The notes: a model not told the origin generated them from the letters alone. A stretch of DNA of 64,000 nucleotides from Parietichytrium sp. I65-24A (GCA_012862575.1 BLSF01000020.1:496001-560000); one strand, 5' to 3'; numbered from the stretch's first letter, positions 9,376-19,884 are shown. Translations and numbers: made by a program.

Positions 9376-10176
9376 CACCCCGCACCTCTATTTCCACCTC
9401 TATTCGCCTCCCAAGAGCCGGTTCCCACTTCTCGGCGCGTACCTTACCCTTGTGGAAGAGAGACGCCGTGCGTATGTCACGCGGACACCTCACCAGAACG
9501 CTGGGGAACCGCCGGGTCCGCGACAGTTTTCCCCTTCTTTCGACGACCGCGTCCCCAACTCCGCACACGTCCGACTTTGGTCTTTCCGCCCCACAAGTTC
9601 CCAAACCACCTCGCGCACGTGCGCGCGGACCCCTCCCTCCTTCCTCCTCCTTCCTCCCTCCTTCCTCCTTCCTCCTCCCGCGGCCGGCGAAATATGGAAA
9701 AGGATGTTCCGCCTCTGTATGTTTTCCACTTTTCTTTCCTCCTGTCTCCTCTCCTATCCCCTCTTCTCTCTCTCTCTCTCTGTGACTCGATGCGCGCTCT
9801 CGGAGAATCGAAGGCCCCCGGCTAGTGTTTAGCATAGTCACCGCTACCAGTCGGCGGGGATTGGTGGTGGTTTGGTTTCTCCGGACGCTTTAAATGGCCC
9901 CGCGAGAGCACGGCCAAGTACGCAAGAGCTCGCCTCGATCGACGCTGGGCGGCGAGGAATTTTTCCCTTGCTAGGTGAGGTAGGGTTGTCCTAAGCTGGA
10001 CATTTTTGAAAAAAATGGAAAGTTTTCAAGTTCGAGTTAGCGTATGTTAGTGAGTGTGCGTTACATTTGGTGGGCTCAGCTGTGAGAGGGTACGCGAGGA
10101 CACTTTGGGTAGTGAAGGTGAAGACGGCGAAATCAAAAAACAAAAAAAAGGTTTTGGAGAGCAAGACGGACGGAGA
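9376..10176. promoter_or_regulatory. Divergent promoter region, Zn2Cys6-dCTPase / Mis18-like
   Basis: About 800 bp separate the two divergent start codons. It contains long polypyrimidine (CTTCCTCC)-type tracts at about 9637-9680 and a CT dinucleotide run at about 9766-9781. A GATTGG (inverted CCAAT) lies at about 9858 and a TTTAAAT stretch near 9890. No coding signal is convincing, although frames are open because of the biased composition. Promoter function is inferred from position only. Confidence 0.5.
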
Positions 10177-10879
10177 ATGGCGGCTTCAAATGTTATCGCA
10201 GTGTGTCAGTGCCACGGATGCAGAGAGATTCTGTTTCACGTGGCCAAGAGCTGGAAAGATGGGTCGCGGAAGATCAAAGTGGAAGGTGAGTTTGGTGCTC
10301 TGTTGAGGAGTTGCGGAAAGAGCTGGTCAGGTCAATAGCACGAGCCGGAGAACTGACGGGGCGCCGGGAATTCAATGTGTAGGAGTGAAATGTGACACAG
10401 TTTCTTGCCAAGAAAAAGAGGTGAGCTGCGCGAATTGTGCTATTGCGATTGGAAAGTGCGAGGAAGGCAGCGATGAGTGGGAACTGAAAGCCTCAGAGCT
10501 GCTGTTCTATGAGATTGACGGGAGTGAGCTTCGAGGCGGCTCGCCGGATGAAAGCAAAAAGCGGCCAAGGAGCGAGGAGAACGATGCTGCACTTATTACA
10601 AGAAAGGAAATGGAGGGCTTTGTTCATAAAATGGTCCAGGAAAGCCTCGAAAGGTTCGAGGATCTCCGAAAGACTGACGCTGAAGATCGAAGCACGTACC
10701 AAGCACAAGTCAAGCAGGAGGTTCACAAGCTAAAATACGCTCTAGTTGCGATGAATGAGCGGATGAAAACGCTGATGGAATCTTTGCTTGACGACGAGGA
10801 CGACAGTTCCAAGTCCGTCACGTCAAGGCGCGCAGCTAGCAATGTCGCCAAAAAAAGGATAAACGCGGCGAGAGCTTGA
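10177..10879 (+). CDS. Mis18/Yippee-type zinc protein with C-terminal coiled coil, two exons
   Basis: Exon 1 is 10177-10285, the intron is 10286-10382 (97 bp, GTGAGT...TGTGTAG) and exon 2 is 10383-10879, giving 201 residues. Two CxxC pairs (CHGC at about residue 13 and CANC at about 54) frame a compact domain. Each is followed by the hydrophobic pattern seen in Mis18 proteins (CREIL; CAIAIGK), and a terminal F/Y-x3-D-x-S-E-L-x-G segment matches the end of that domain. After it come a basic patch (KKRPR) and a long heptad-rich helix (about 115-175), like the oligomerising helix of Mis18. Mis18 licenses centromeres for CENP-A loading. The fold call is moderate; a Yippee or other small zinc protein is the alternative. 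Confidence 0.55.
10286..10382 (+). other. Inferred intron in Mis18-like gene
   Basis: The donor is GAAG|GTGAGT and the acceptor is TGTGTAG|GAGTG. Splicing joins a split Gly codon (G + GA) and links the first CxxC pair to the second in one frame. Confidence 0.8.
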
Positions 10880-11243
10880 AGCTGATTTGGTCTGTCGACG
10901 TCACGCAATCTGGGCAGCTGGCTGTCGAATTAAGGAGGCATTTGAGACCCTCGGTACAATCATCTCCTGCGTAAATATATTTTAGTAACAATGACTTTGT
11001 ACGCACACACAGCGCTGGCCGTTCTATTCGCAATTTCCCTGGCCTCTCTCTGAAACACAATCCATCCCCTGCAACGTGGGCAAATCATTCTAAAGATAAG
11101 GAAGATTTTCCAATGTCAAAATTTATTCTTGCATCTCGTGAAGCGTTTTCAGCATCCTTTGAGCCGGGGCGGCTATGAAGCGGAAGAAATATGGCAGAGA
11201 AGGAGGTAAAGTATGTGACACGCATTATTTTATATATCTATCT
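10880..11243. other. Convergent intergenic region
   Basis: This lies between the stop codons of the Mis18-like gene (+) and RSP3 (-). It contains AT-rich GTAAATATATTTTAG near 10970-10985, plausibly 3' processing sequence. No gene is seen. Confidence 0.55.
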
Positions 11244-12404
11244 CTACTCCTCGACAGCGTCTTGCGCTCCGTCGCCGTCGCCCTCATCGGCTCCTTCGGT
11301 TCCATCGGCAGGTGTCCCGGCCCTGGACAACGCGTCAGCATCCTCTTGTGCTTGTCTCTGGCGTTCCTGCTCCTCTTTTTCCTCTTCAGCCAGTTTAGCT
11401 GCAAGCCTTGCGGCCTTCTCCTCCTGTTGGCGCTTGAATTCGAGCTTTGCTTTTTCGAAGGAGTTCTTAATCAAGTCGTCCACCAACCTTCTTGCTGTCA
11501 GTCGCTCGTCAGCAAGGGATTGTACGGAGTTAATAAGCCAAGGGAGGAACTGGTCCTCCACCTCTTTGATCAACGGATCATAGAACTGTCCATTCTCCAC
11601 CAACTTATCAAACACATTAGCATGCAGGTCCGAGAGATAATCAGAAGCAAAAGCACGGGCGGCGACCTTGTCCATCACCTCGGCCTCGCGAGTTAGCCGC
11701 TCTTGTTCTTGCATCACACGGCGTTTACGTTCCTCGTTCCTCCTAACAGACTCCGCTTCGAGCCTCTGAACCTGCGCGCGCTCCACGTTTCGTTCTTGCT
11801 CGAATTGCTCCTGATGCTGCCGAATGGCAGAGAGCTCTTCCTCCTCCAATACCTCCATCATAGCGTGCTCAAGTGTCTTACCCACAAGGACCTCAAGAAT
11901 GGGCTCTACTTCTGCATCAAAATCAAACAGCTCATCCACGTCTACCTGAGTTTCAGCATCCACCCCTACCTTTGTGGGCACGAACTCTGGAAGTGCGGGC
12001 CTGTCCATGAAAGGATCTGTTTGAGTCTCCATGTCAGTCTCCGGTACCCTGTCAGTGAGCTCCTCGAGATACGTGTCCGTCTGCACATTCATGTCTTTGC
12101 GGCCCGGAAGCGGTGGAGGAGAATCGCTGGATTCTGGTTGCGCGTTGTCCTTATCATCCAATGCCATGCGCTGCTGGCGTCTCGCTAATGCCTTGGCCTT
12201 CTTCTCCTCGTTCGCCCTCTGCGCCATCAGCTTGTCCCTCGTGTGGCTAGAGTATGTGCTCCCGCGAAACACCCTTGGATCAAACATGATATTCACACTC
12301 TCTTTCGACTCGTCATTCTGTCTGTAGCCCCCTTTCGCCTTGCCATTCTTCGCCTGTACGGCCTGAGGCTTGGACGAAAACGTGTACGCCTGCGTGTCCG
12401 ACAT
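11244..12404 (-). CDS. RSPH3: Radial spoke protein 3 (RSP3/RSPH3)
   Basis: This is a 386-residue axonemal protein that forms the stalk core of radial spokes and anchors them to doublet microtubules. The signature FDPRVFRGSTYS lies at about residues 42-53. A second conserved region with the metal-free repeat ETQTDPF and a long helical block (about 165-330) contains VAARAFASDYLSDLHANVFDKL and the amphipathic segments DQFLPWLINSVQSLADE and ARRLVDDLI. These correspond to the RII/DPY30-binding helices of RSP3. The C-terminus is Lys/Glu-rich. ATG at 12404 is the natural start (MSDTQAYTF). It is divergent from another axonemal gene. Confidence 0.93.
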   Translation of the reverse strand: MSDTQAYTFSSKPQAVQAKNGKAKGGYRQNDESKESVNIMFDPRVFRGSTYSSHTRDKLMAQRANEEKKAKALARRQQRMALDDKDNAQPESSDSPPPLPGRKDMNVQTDTYLEELTDRVPETDMETQTDPFMDRPALPEFVPTKVGVDAETQVDVDELFDFDAEVEPILEVLVGKTLEHAMMEVLEEEELSAIRQHQEQFEQERNVERAQVQRLEAESVRRNEERKRRVMQEQERLTREAEVMDKVAARAFASDYLSDLHANVFDKLVENGQFYDPLIKEVEDQFLPWLINSVQSLADERLTARRLVDDLIKNSFEKAKLEFKRQQEEKAARLAAKLAEEEKEEQERQRQAQEDADALSRAGTPADGTEGADEGDGDGAQDAVEE

Positions 12405-14251
12405 TTTGCTGATTTGATCTGAAACACTCCAAACTTCTGCGCCCCAAGCTTGTATTCACGCCCTGCTTTTGCCAAAGCCAGGCTCCGAATCTTCTCAATG
12501 CTCCCCTGAGCTCGAGAAGGCCGCGGTGTCGCCCGCCTCGTGAGCACGCACGCACAAGAACACAGCAGTCTACGCCCTCGACTGCGTGCCTTTTCAACCT
12601 TGGACCTTGGTTGCCTGGGCTTTTCCTGTCCAATTGCCAGCCGAGACAGATGACGTGTTTCACCAGCGCACGACTGCTTCCTGTCACAGATGCTTGTCCC
12701 TGCACGTGCTCGCGAGCAATGTGGTCGTTCAGCTAGCTCTTGCTCTTGCCCTTGCTCTAGTTGGAGGTTGCCTACTTGCGACGCCTACCAAGCATCGCCT
12801 GTTGCTAAGGAGCGCGGGAAAAGAGAGAGAAAGAATGGTAGTTTAGAAAGAGCGAAGGAGAGAAGGGAAGGAAAAGAGGATAGATGTCTGAGAGTCTCTC
12901 AATGTTGACCAGGAACTAAGCTAATAAACTGAGAGACTATATAGCTCCGGCAGCTCCCCTCGATTATCGCAGCCTTCGCCTTTGCCTTCTTTACCTTTGC
13001 TTTGAACTGGGGCCGACCAACTTTCGTTCGCCCTTTTAATTAATAAGGTTTCTTGTTTTCTGAATTCTGTTGTTTTCTCTGCTGCATCCAATCCAATGCT
13101 CATTGACAGTGAATGAAATTAATTGCTCGAGCCCATTGCAAAGGAAAGCGCCTGCCTGTGAAGTCTACTCGTTTACTCGTTTCAATAGCATGCAAGCAGC
13201 AACAACAACAACAACAGTAACAGCACAGTGAATTTGCGAGCAATCGCAGCGCGGATGCCAGCAATGCGTAACTCGTCTGCGAACTGACGTTTGGCGAGCG
13301 ACCCTACCCATCTGCGCAGCCAGCGCTAGTTGTTCACTTTGTTCTCTCAACCGACATTTCGCCTCTCGCGCTAGGAGCTAGAATTCTCGTGCAAGCCCGG
13401 CACTAGCTGGCCGTGAGGAGAGGACCGCAGCGGCCGTGGTTCGATGCTCAGGAGCAGCTCCCTTTTTCTTTTTTTTGGAGGGGCACTCTAGTCCGAGGTT
13501 CGAACCCTCCGGTGCGCCAAACGATCCGTTCGGAATGTCGTTTTTCAAAGTATTTTTTCTTTTGTGTGTGAAAACGTGGCTCATGTATTTGATTGGTTGA
13601 TTTCAATCAATTGATTGAGATTGAATTGCTATGAAAAGGAAGAGAAATCCAGCGTGTTGAGAGCGAGAAAGCAGCACGCGGATGAGACAGTTTTTCAAAA
13701 TGTAAAAATCAGAGTTCAGAAATTCACAGTTGGCTGAGTGTAAAAGTGGAGCGAAGACGCATAAACTTGTAGCCAGCCTTCAAAAGATTTACAAATGATA
13801 GACTGAGACAAGTTTGAAGCAGGCGCTCAGAGCAATAAAAGAGGGAACAGCGTTCAGCCCTTCGAGTCAGTGTGGCCATTGTGCTGTGGGACGAGACGGG
13901 CGATCAACAGGGAGGGAAGAAGGGACGCCAGCAATTGCTTTACATAATTGCATTCGCATATGCATGTGCATATGCATATTTGCACTTTCCTTAGTTTTCA
14001 TCTACATTCACCCGCGCAAATTGGTAGGCTAGCTGAGAAGAGAGTCCTCGGCCAAGTGGCAAGTCTGGCGGGGGTGATCGCGGAGTGTGTCAGGTTCAAA
14101 GCGCCGAACGAGAAACACGGAGAATAAAGGTGTGAAACGGGCCGGCTGACCAATGACGTGCATCGCTGAATGCTGATTAGAAAGAGAAAGAAAGAGCGGA
14201 AGCGGGGGGCAGCAACGTTGTGTGCGCTGCGGCTAGCGCAGCTGGGGGAAA
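12405..14251. promoter_or_regulatory. Large divergent intergenic region between two flagellar genes
   Basis: About 1.85 kb separate the start codons of RSP3 (-) and the WDR49/CFAP337-type gene (+). No coding signal was recognised. It holds a CAA run near 13199-13216, a T-rich block at 13464-13480 and several GTTGCC/GTTGCT half-sites (about 12610, 12772, 12804). A GGTTCGAACCC at about 13497 looks like a tRNA B box, but no cloverleaf could be built around it. Shared regulation is inferred from the arrangement only. Confidence 0.5.
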
Positions 14252-17200
14252 ATGGACGTGATGATGCGCCTGCCGTCCTCCTCGCTGGACATTCTGCAAA
14301 GAAAGTTCAGCGAGTCGGGAAACGGAGGCGGCTTGCATCTGGACCAGTTTGTGGACACAATGTTGCAGTATTTACCTCGGGAAACGAGCCGTGAAGAGAC
14401 AATCAAGTTAGTTATTGAGCTGGTGGAGCTCTTCACCCAGATCGATGTGAACGGGGACGCAACGCTGGAGTGGGATGAGTTCACCTCGCATTGTATCGAG
14501 GCCGGTATGTTAGCGACAAGGCGAATGGAGAAGCCGATGACAGAGCAATTTGAGCAGAACAATGATTTCAAAGATCGCCCCTCGCACCGAATGGTGCTTG
14601 AGCTCAAATATATTGAATCATTGGGTGTAGTGATTCTGGTGGAAGCAAATTCCTCCGTGGTGCAGATAATGAATGCCAAGACATTCAAGGTCACGCGCAA
14701 ACTTCAGGTCGGACTTGATGATGACAGCTCGCCAATTCTCGGAGTAGAGTACGCGCATGATCTCAACCTGCTCATCGTGTGTACGGCCAATCTTTCGATG
14801 ACGTTTTGGTCCTGGGAGGACTTTCGGTTCCTTGGTCGGACGAAGACCAAGTCTATTCGAAAAATGTTCTATTCGAGCTTGGCCACGCTCTACACCACAG
14901 ATGACACCGGACAGATGCTCTTGTGGCAGCTCAGGATCAAGCAATTCGCAGGCAAACCCACCTGCATAAGCATTCCCCGAGGATGTCTCCCAGGACACGA
15001 CGGCATTTTGAACACCATTTCAGAGGTAAAACGCTACAACCTACTTGTCACCGGTGCCATGGATGCTAAAATTATGTTATGGGATTTAGAAACGAATCGA
15101 AAACGTGGTGAGCTTTTGAAGCACAAGCGAGCCGTGTGCTACACAGTATACTCCACGTCTCATGATTTGCTACTGTCGGCGGGGTACGAGCACGAAGTTT
15201 TCGGTTGGGACGTATACAACAAGCAGATTGTTCTTCAACTGGTTGGGCACCACAGCCCCTGTATTGGGGTGTCATTGACCACGCTGCACGCCGAAGACAA
15301 GGAGGAGCACGCAATCACCTGTGACAATGAAGGCATTCTCAAGCTTTGGAAGCTGGGCAGAACGTCTTCCGGAGAAACACAGGCCCGACAGACCTTTCTT
15401 GCGGATCAGGCAAACGGTCTCTACAGACCGAGGTCCATCCTTGGGTGCGGGCCCCGCAAAATACTTGGTGCGAGCAGAGAGATACGGCTATACGAAGCTG
15501 TTTCGACGTATGTTCAGGACTTCCTTCCGTTCAAAGTTTTGTTTAATGCTGTCTTGGACCGCTTTTATGTCGTTCTTGGAAGCTATTTGCAAGTGTATTG
15601 CGCAATTTCTGGCCATCTTTTGGAGGAATGGTATCATGTCTCCGAAAGTGAAATCACCAGCATGTGCTTTGATGACCGTGAGCGCAAGGTCATCATTGGA
15701 AATATTGATGGAAAGGTAATCGTCCTCAATGCGCTAAACGGAGCGGTTATGAAGACGTCGACATTGCGAGCACCCACTGAACCACTTGATCCAACAAAGC
15801 TGCATTTGAATAGCTCCGGCCAAGACGCAGAGCACAATCACGACGCACATGCTCACTTACGAGACGTTGGAGTGGTCAACGTGCATTACAATGACGTTGA
15901 CAAGTGCCTTGTCGCAGTAACAGCTCACGGGGTGTTTGTGCTGGATGAAGACATTGTTGATGACAAAGCAGAAGGTGCGCAGATGCCACTGTTTAGAGCG
16001 GCATACGATGTTCACGAAGCACAAGTCACTCAAAGCGCATTTAGCTTCTCTCTGTCCCTAATTGCGACAGGGGCAGCAGACTGTTCCATCCGATTATGGG
16101 ATTTTCAGCACCTGCGTCTAGAGGGAGAGTGCACCGGGCACAGAGGAGACATCACAGCCCTTTGTTTTGCAGACCCGTACGCACTGCTCGTTGCTGCAGA
16201 CTCTGACGGGAAAATAATTGTGTGGAGTGTACGGTCTCACTCACGCCCGTACCTTTGCCTCGCCATCGCGCTGAATGAGGTTCCAAAAGTGCCTTATCCA
16301 CCAAACGTGTTCACCCCGCTGGGAAGGCATCGTCGCCGCACCGAGAACTCCAAAGCAAAAAAGAACGTCGATTTGCCTCCAAAGAAGGACATCCTTTTCA
16401 ACGACGGACCGAAAAATAGGCCGCAAAAGGCTCCGAAAAGAAATGTACGGCGGATTACCATGGCGACTGCGGAAGATACGCGTCAGGAAATAGAAAGCAA
16501 GAAGCAAACGCTTTCTGCGGTAAAATGTATAAGCTGCGTCCGGAAGAGAAACGGGGATTCTTCCAGTCCTTCTGAAAGATTTGTCATGTACACTGGGGAC
16601 AAGAAGGGGGATATAAAGGAATGGGACATGCAGTTTTTTGTGGAAGAGCTTGGCCTGCAGCCGGTAGAGGAGTCAAAATTGCCTGCCTTCCAGGAAGGCT
16701 ACAACGCAACCCGGCATGTGGAGGTGTCCTACAGATACTTGTTTGAAGACCACTGCGGGGATGCAGTGGCCAGGGACAGCTTTGCGCCGGAGCCATCCGT
16801 GGCGGATGGCCTGGGGCGCAAAGCTAATCTCGGCAGGCACATGGAGCAAGAAATGAAGGAAAAAATGCTCGAGCAGAAAGCTCGGCTTCGCAAACAGGAA
16901 AAGATGAAACAAAAGTTGCAAGAATCTAGGGAGGCAGCTCAGAACTTGACACCAAAGTCCACCGCTCGCTTGTTCCCCATCGGCGTTTTCCCGGCACACA
17001 CGGACGAAGTAACATCCTTTAACTTTATTGGCGACCCCCAGGCCTTGGCAACATCCTCCATCGACGGAAACGTCCGAATTTGGTCTTTAGAGGGGCAGCG
17101 GATAGGCAACTTGACTATGAGCGAAGCGGAGGTGAAAAGCATTCAAAATGGGGCGATCCGCAATACAATCTTTCACTTCAAGGTCGACATCGAAGCAAAG

Positions 17201-19057
17201 TATCAGATCAAGTACGACAAAGCTATCGAGATTCTTTCGCAAGTAGAGGAAACGAAACCCGTGGAACTTGCCAAGCTTCAGAGACAAAACACCAGGCAAA
17301 TGAGCAAGGCAAGCTCTATGCTGAGTTTGGCTTTGGACTCCGCTCGAAACAATGCTGCCGGTAGGCTTCCTAAAGTCATTCAGGCCTTACATGCGTTGAT
17401 CGGGAAGTGCGATGCAGCTTCCTCTGAATCCTTGGAGATATGTTCGCACGAAGACGCTGAATCGCAGGACAGCAGCAAAGATGCTGGCACTTTTGCTGCT
17501 GATATGATCTCCTTCGCAGCGAGCAAGCGCCTAGAGATAGCCGTGCCCACGTACGAAAGGCGCTCTCCAAAGAACCTGACTCCCTCAGCTTCTGCGCTGG
17601 AGCTCTCTTCGCCAACTGGTGCATTGGTTCCGATTTCGTCTCCCGACGTAGCCACAATGACAGAAGCAAAACAAATGTCGTCTTTGCGGAACTGCTACCC
17701 GAGTTTTGCGAGTGAGGTGAAAAAGCAGCGCATAAAACTAGACAGGAAGAAGAACTGGCTCGAGCCAATTGACACTACACCATCGGAGCTGCTACAAAGT
17801 GCGATGAGCGAACTCAAACCAAGGAGCAAGTCACCGAAGAAGAAGCCTCGAGGCAAGAACGCTTCGCCATGTATGGCCACAACAGCCAGCGCACCGGTGC
17901 TTTCAACGCAGACAACCCAGGCAGACGGCGCCGAAGGGGAAGCCGAGACTGATAATGTCGTAGATGATGCAGAGGCGGGTACTTGCGTGAGCCCCTCCAA
18001 GCGTAGAGTGCCACTCGTTGACAGAAAGGACGATAGAGCTCATCGTAGAGAAGCGCCTCGTCGAATGTCCGCTTTACAGAGCCAGGGATCAGTATTCTTG
18101 AACAATCTCAATGACATTCTGAACGACAATACGAGCGTGAGCCATGCTTCTGTGACCATGGCAAGAGAGAGGCGAAAGTCTACCGTTTCTTATTGTCAAG
18201 ATTTAGCTGAGAACCCTGAAACTGATGAAATGGAGACTCCAACCTTGGCGGCTAGTCCCACATCTCGAAGCAGGCACAGACTAAGCGTCCTTCAGCTCGC
18301 AGGAGTGAAGCCAATCGCAGAAGACGAAACATGCCTTGTGCCCGACGTGGAGGCTGACGCTCAACGAAGGTTTCTCTCCAAAGCTACGGAACGAAGCATT
18401 TCGCGTAGGAGATCAAACCTAGACTCCAGGCAGCGAAGCGTGGCAGGAAGCACCCGAAGCAACAAGAAGCACAATATCGGCATCTACTCGAAGAAGGAGA
18501 TCCTGAATCTGAAGATCATCTTTGATCAGATCGACGCAGATTGTTCTGGGAAAGTGGATATAGAGGAGCTCATGGACAATATTGACAAGCTTAATGTTGA
18601 TTTGGAAGGACTCTCGGGGATGTTTGATGTCATTGACGATGATCACAGTGGGGAGATTAGCTTTGCGGAAATGCTTGCGCTGTTTATGCCTGGTGCGGCA
18701 CCCCGAGAGATCAAGGAGATGTCAGAATTTGTCACATCAAAATCCAGCTCGCTTTCCGCGACGAAGAAAGTGCGTCAGCTAACCGACCAAGAGCGAAAAG
18801 AATTCGCGGAGCTCTTCCGGTTCTACGATGCTGATGGCGGTGGATCGCTCTCTTTGACAGAGCTATTCGAAGCTCTGAATGGCGTGGAGTATAAGCCAAA
18901 GGACCAGTTTCAGGGGGACGACGACCTCATATTCAGCTTTGATGATTTGGAGAGGATGTCTAAGACCAGAGGGTTTGATCTTGACCACGAGCTCTCAGAA
19001 GACGAGTTTGTAGATCTCATGCACGAGTTTCTTTCCATGGATGTTGAGCTGGTCTAG
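14252..19057 (+). CDS. EF-hand and WD-repeat flagellar protein (WDR49/CFAP337-type)
   Basis: This is a 1601-residue protein. An N-terminal EF-hand (DVNGDATLEWDE, about 65-76) is followed by many WD repeats (for example IMLWDLE at about 273, IRLWDF at about 610 and VRIWSLEG at about 940), enough for two propellers. A basic, disordered region spans about 1000-1400. Three C-terminal EF-hands have full calcium-binding loops: DADCSGKVDIEE (about 1427), DDDHSGEISFAE (about 1462) and DADGGGSLSLTE (about 1526). EF-hand plus double WD propeller is the WDR49/EFWD architecture, found in cilia of animals and protists near the dynein-regulatory/radial-spoke region. The C-terminal EF-hand triplet is an extra that suggests calcium control. 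The start is the first ATG; there is one uninterrupted frame. Confidence 0.85.
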   Translation: MDVMMRLPSSSLDILQRKFSESGNGGGLHLDQFVDTMLQYLPRETSREETIKLVIELVELFTQIDVNGDATLEWDEFTSHCIEAGMLATRRMEKPMTEQFEQNNDFKDRPSHRMVLELKYIESLGVVILVEANSSVVQIMNAKTFKVTRKLQVGLDDDSSPILGVEYAHDLNLLIVCTANLSMTFWSWEDFRFLGRTKTKSIRKMFYSSLATLYTTDDTGQMLLWQLRIKQFAGKPTCISIPRGCLPGHDGILNTISEVKRYNLLVTGAMDAKIMLWDLETNRKRGELLKHKRAVCYTVYSTSHDLLLSAGYEHEVFGWDVYNKQIVLQLVGHHSPCIGVSLTTLHAEDKEEHAITCDNEGILKLWKLGRTSSGETQARQTFLADQANGLYRPRSILGCGPRKILGASREIRLYEAVSTYVQDFLPFKVLFNAVLDRFYVVLGSYLQVYCAISGHLLEEWYHVSESEITSMCFDDRERKVIIGNIDGKVIVLNALNGAVMKTSTLRAPTEPLDPTKLHLNSSGQDAEHNHDAHAHLRDVGVVNVHYNDVDKCLVAVTAHGVFVLDEDIVDDKAEGAQMPLFRAAYDVHEAQVTQSAFSFSLSLIATGAADCSIRLWDFQHLRLEGECTGHRGDITALCFADPYALLVAADSDGKIIVWSVRSHSRPYLCLAIALNEVPKVPYPPNVFTPLGRHRRRTENSKAKKNVDLPPKKDILFNDGPKNRPQKAPKRNVRRITMATAEDTRQEIESKKQTLSAVKCISCVRKRNGDSSSPSERFVMYTGDKKGDIKEWDMQFFVEELGLQPVEESKLPAFQEGYNATRHVEVSYRYLFEDHCGDAVARDSFAPEPSVADGLGRKANLGRHMEQEMKEKMLEQKARLRKQEKMKQKLQESREAAQNLTPKSTARLFPIGVFPAHTDEVTSFNFIGDPQALATSSIDGNVRIWSLEGQRIGNLTMSEAEVKSIQNGAIRNTIFHFKVDIEAKYQIKYDKAIEILSQVEETKPVELAKLQRQNTRQMSKASSMLSLALDSARNNAAGRLPKVIQALHALIGKCDAASSESLEICSHEDAESQDSSKDAGTFAADMISFAASKRLEIAVPTYERRSPKNLTPSASALELSSPTGALVPISSPDVATMTEAKQMSSLRNCYPSFASEVKKQRIKLDRKKNWLEPIDTTPSELLQSAMSELKPRSKSPKKKPRGKNASPCMATTASAPVLSTQTTQADGAEGEAETDNVVDDAEAGTCVSPSKRRVPLVDRKDDRAHRREAPRRMSALQSQGSVFLNNLNDILNDNTSVSHASVTMARERRKSTVSYCQDLAENPETDEMETPTLAASPTSRSRHRLSVLQLAGVKPIAEDETCLVPDVEADAQRRFLSKATERSISRRRSNLDSRQRSVAGSTRSNKKHNIGIYSKKEILNLKIIFDQIDADCSGKVDIEELMDNIDKLNVDLEGLSGMFDVIDDDHSGEISFAEMLALFMPGAAPREIKEMSEFVTSKSSSLSATKKVRQLTDQERKEFAELFRFYDADGGGSLSLTELFEALNGVEYKPKDQFQGDDDLIFSFDDLERMSKTRGFDLDHELSEDEFVDLMHEFLSMDVELV

Positions 19058-19884
19058 TTCTGGAGAAGCTGTGTTTAGTGTTTCGGCTTAGCTCTTGAGC
19101 GCATCGCTGCGCATTGTTGTGAATAATAATAGAGTAACGAAACTTTTATCTGCGTTGTTCGCACATCGCGTGGCAGAGCTCTACCTCAATTCGCTCTTTC
19201 GCTTTTAATTTGCTCTAGCCTAGCGAAACGAACGTACGACTCCTCCAACACAACCTTTGCAACCCCAGAGGTCGCAGGAATTGAAAAATGCTTCGTCACC
19301 ATAGAACAATGTAGCGAGAGAATTGTTTGCTTTCGAAGTGCTACTATAACGCATTCAACCCTCTTTGTTCGCTTACGCTAATGAATCTCCGACCCCAGCA
19401 GCCAGACTCATGCCTAAAGTGCCTAAAGCATCGTCTTTTATCGATAGCTGTGGCGCGTCGCTTCGCAACCAACCTCGAGAGGCCAACACTTGCTACTATA
19501 GTCCTGCACTGTTGTGTGTGTACTAGGCTTGCTTTTGAATTGCAACCTTGATCTACATCCTAGCCCCGCGGCCAACGATTGAGTTAGTCGGTGTAAACTT
19601 TTTGTTTGTTCTTTGCTCCTTGGACTCATTGTACTCATTGGATCTCCTTGGTCCAGAAACTCCAAAAAGAATCGGTTTGCGACCTATCAAACCTATCAAA
19701 GTCAAAGCGGAGTTGTTCTGGAAGAGAAAGACGCGTGACCGTGAGGATCCGTCCGTGTGGCCAAGTGCAAAATTGGGCGCCGCAGACCCGAAACAGCGCG
19801 AGACACAGGAGACAAACTTAAAGGACAAGCCGGATAGACGGAAGCGAGCAGAGGAGCAGAGGAGCAGAGGAGCAGGCAGCGAGA
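19058..19884. other. Intergenic region upstream of first SDR gene
   Basis: This is the 3' flank of the WDR49-type gene (AATAATAATAGAGTAA near 19122-19137) and the 5' flank of the first dehydrogenase. It contains an octamer array directly before the start codon, listed separately. No other gene is seen. Confidence 0.55.
19846..19876. repeat. Tandem octamer array, unit GAGCAGAG, 3.75 copies
   Basis: Perfect 8-bp period, ending 9 bp before the ATG at 19885, so it probably lies in the 5' leader of the dehydrogenase mRNA. Confidence 0.9.

Noticed and set aside
9230-9841. Minus-strand 203-residue frame and overlapping plus-strand frames
   Set aside because: They come from biased CT-rich sequence and the CAG tract. 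The frame that splices into the Zn2Cys6 cluster is the supported one.
12600-12820. RFX X-box-like half sites (GTTGCC/GTTGCT) upstream of RSP3
   Set aside because: Only half-sites without a convincing inverted partner. RFX factors are not well established outside opisthokonts and a few relatives.
13360-13520. Possible tRNA gene around GGTTCGAACCC
   Set aside because: The motif is near-palindromic and looks like a B box. However, no acceptor stem, D arm or anticodon arm could be paired at the right spacing on either strand, and poly(T) lies between the candidate A and B boxes.
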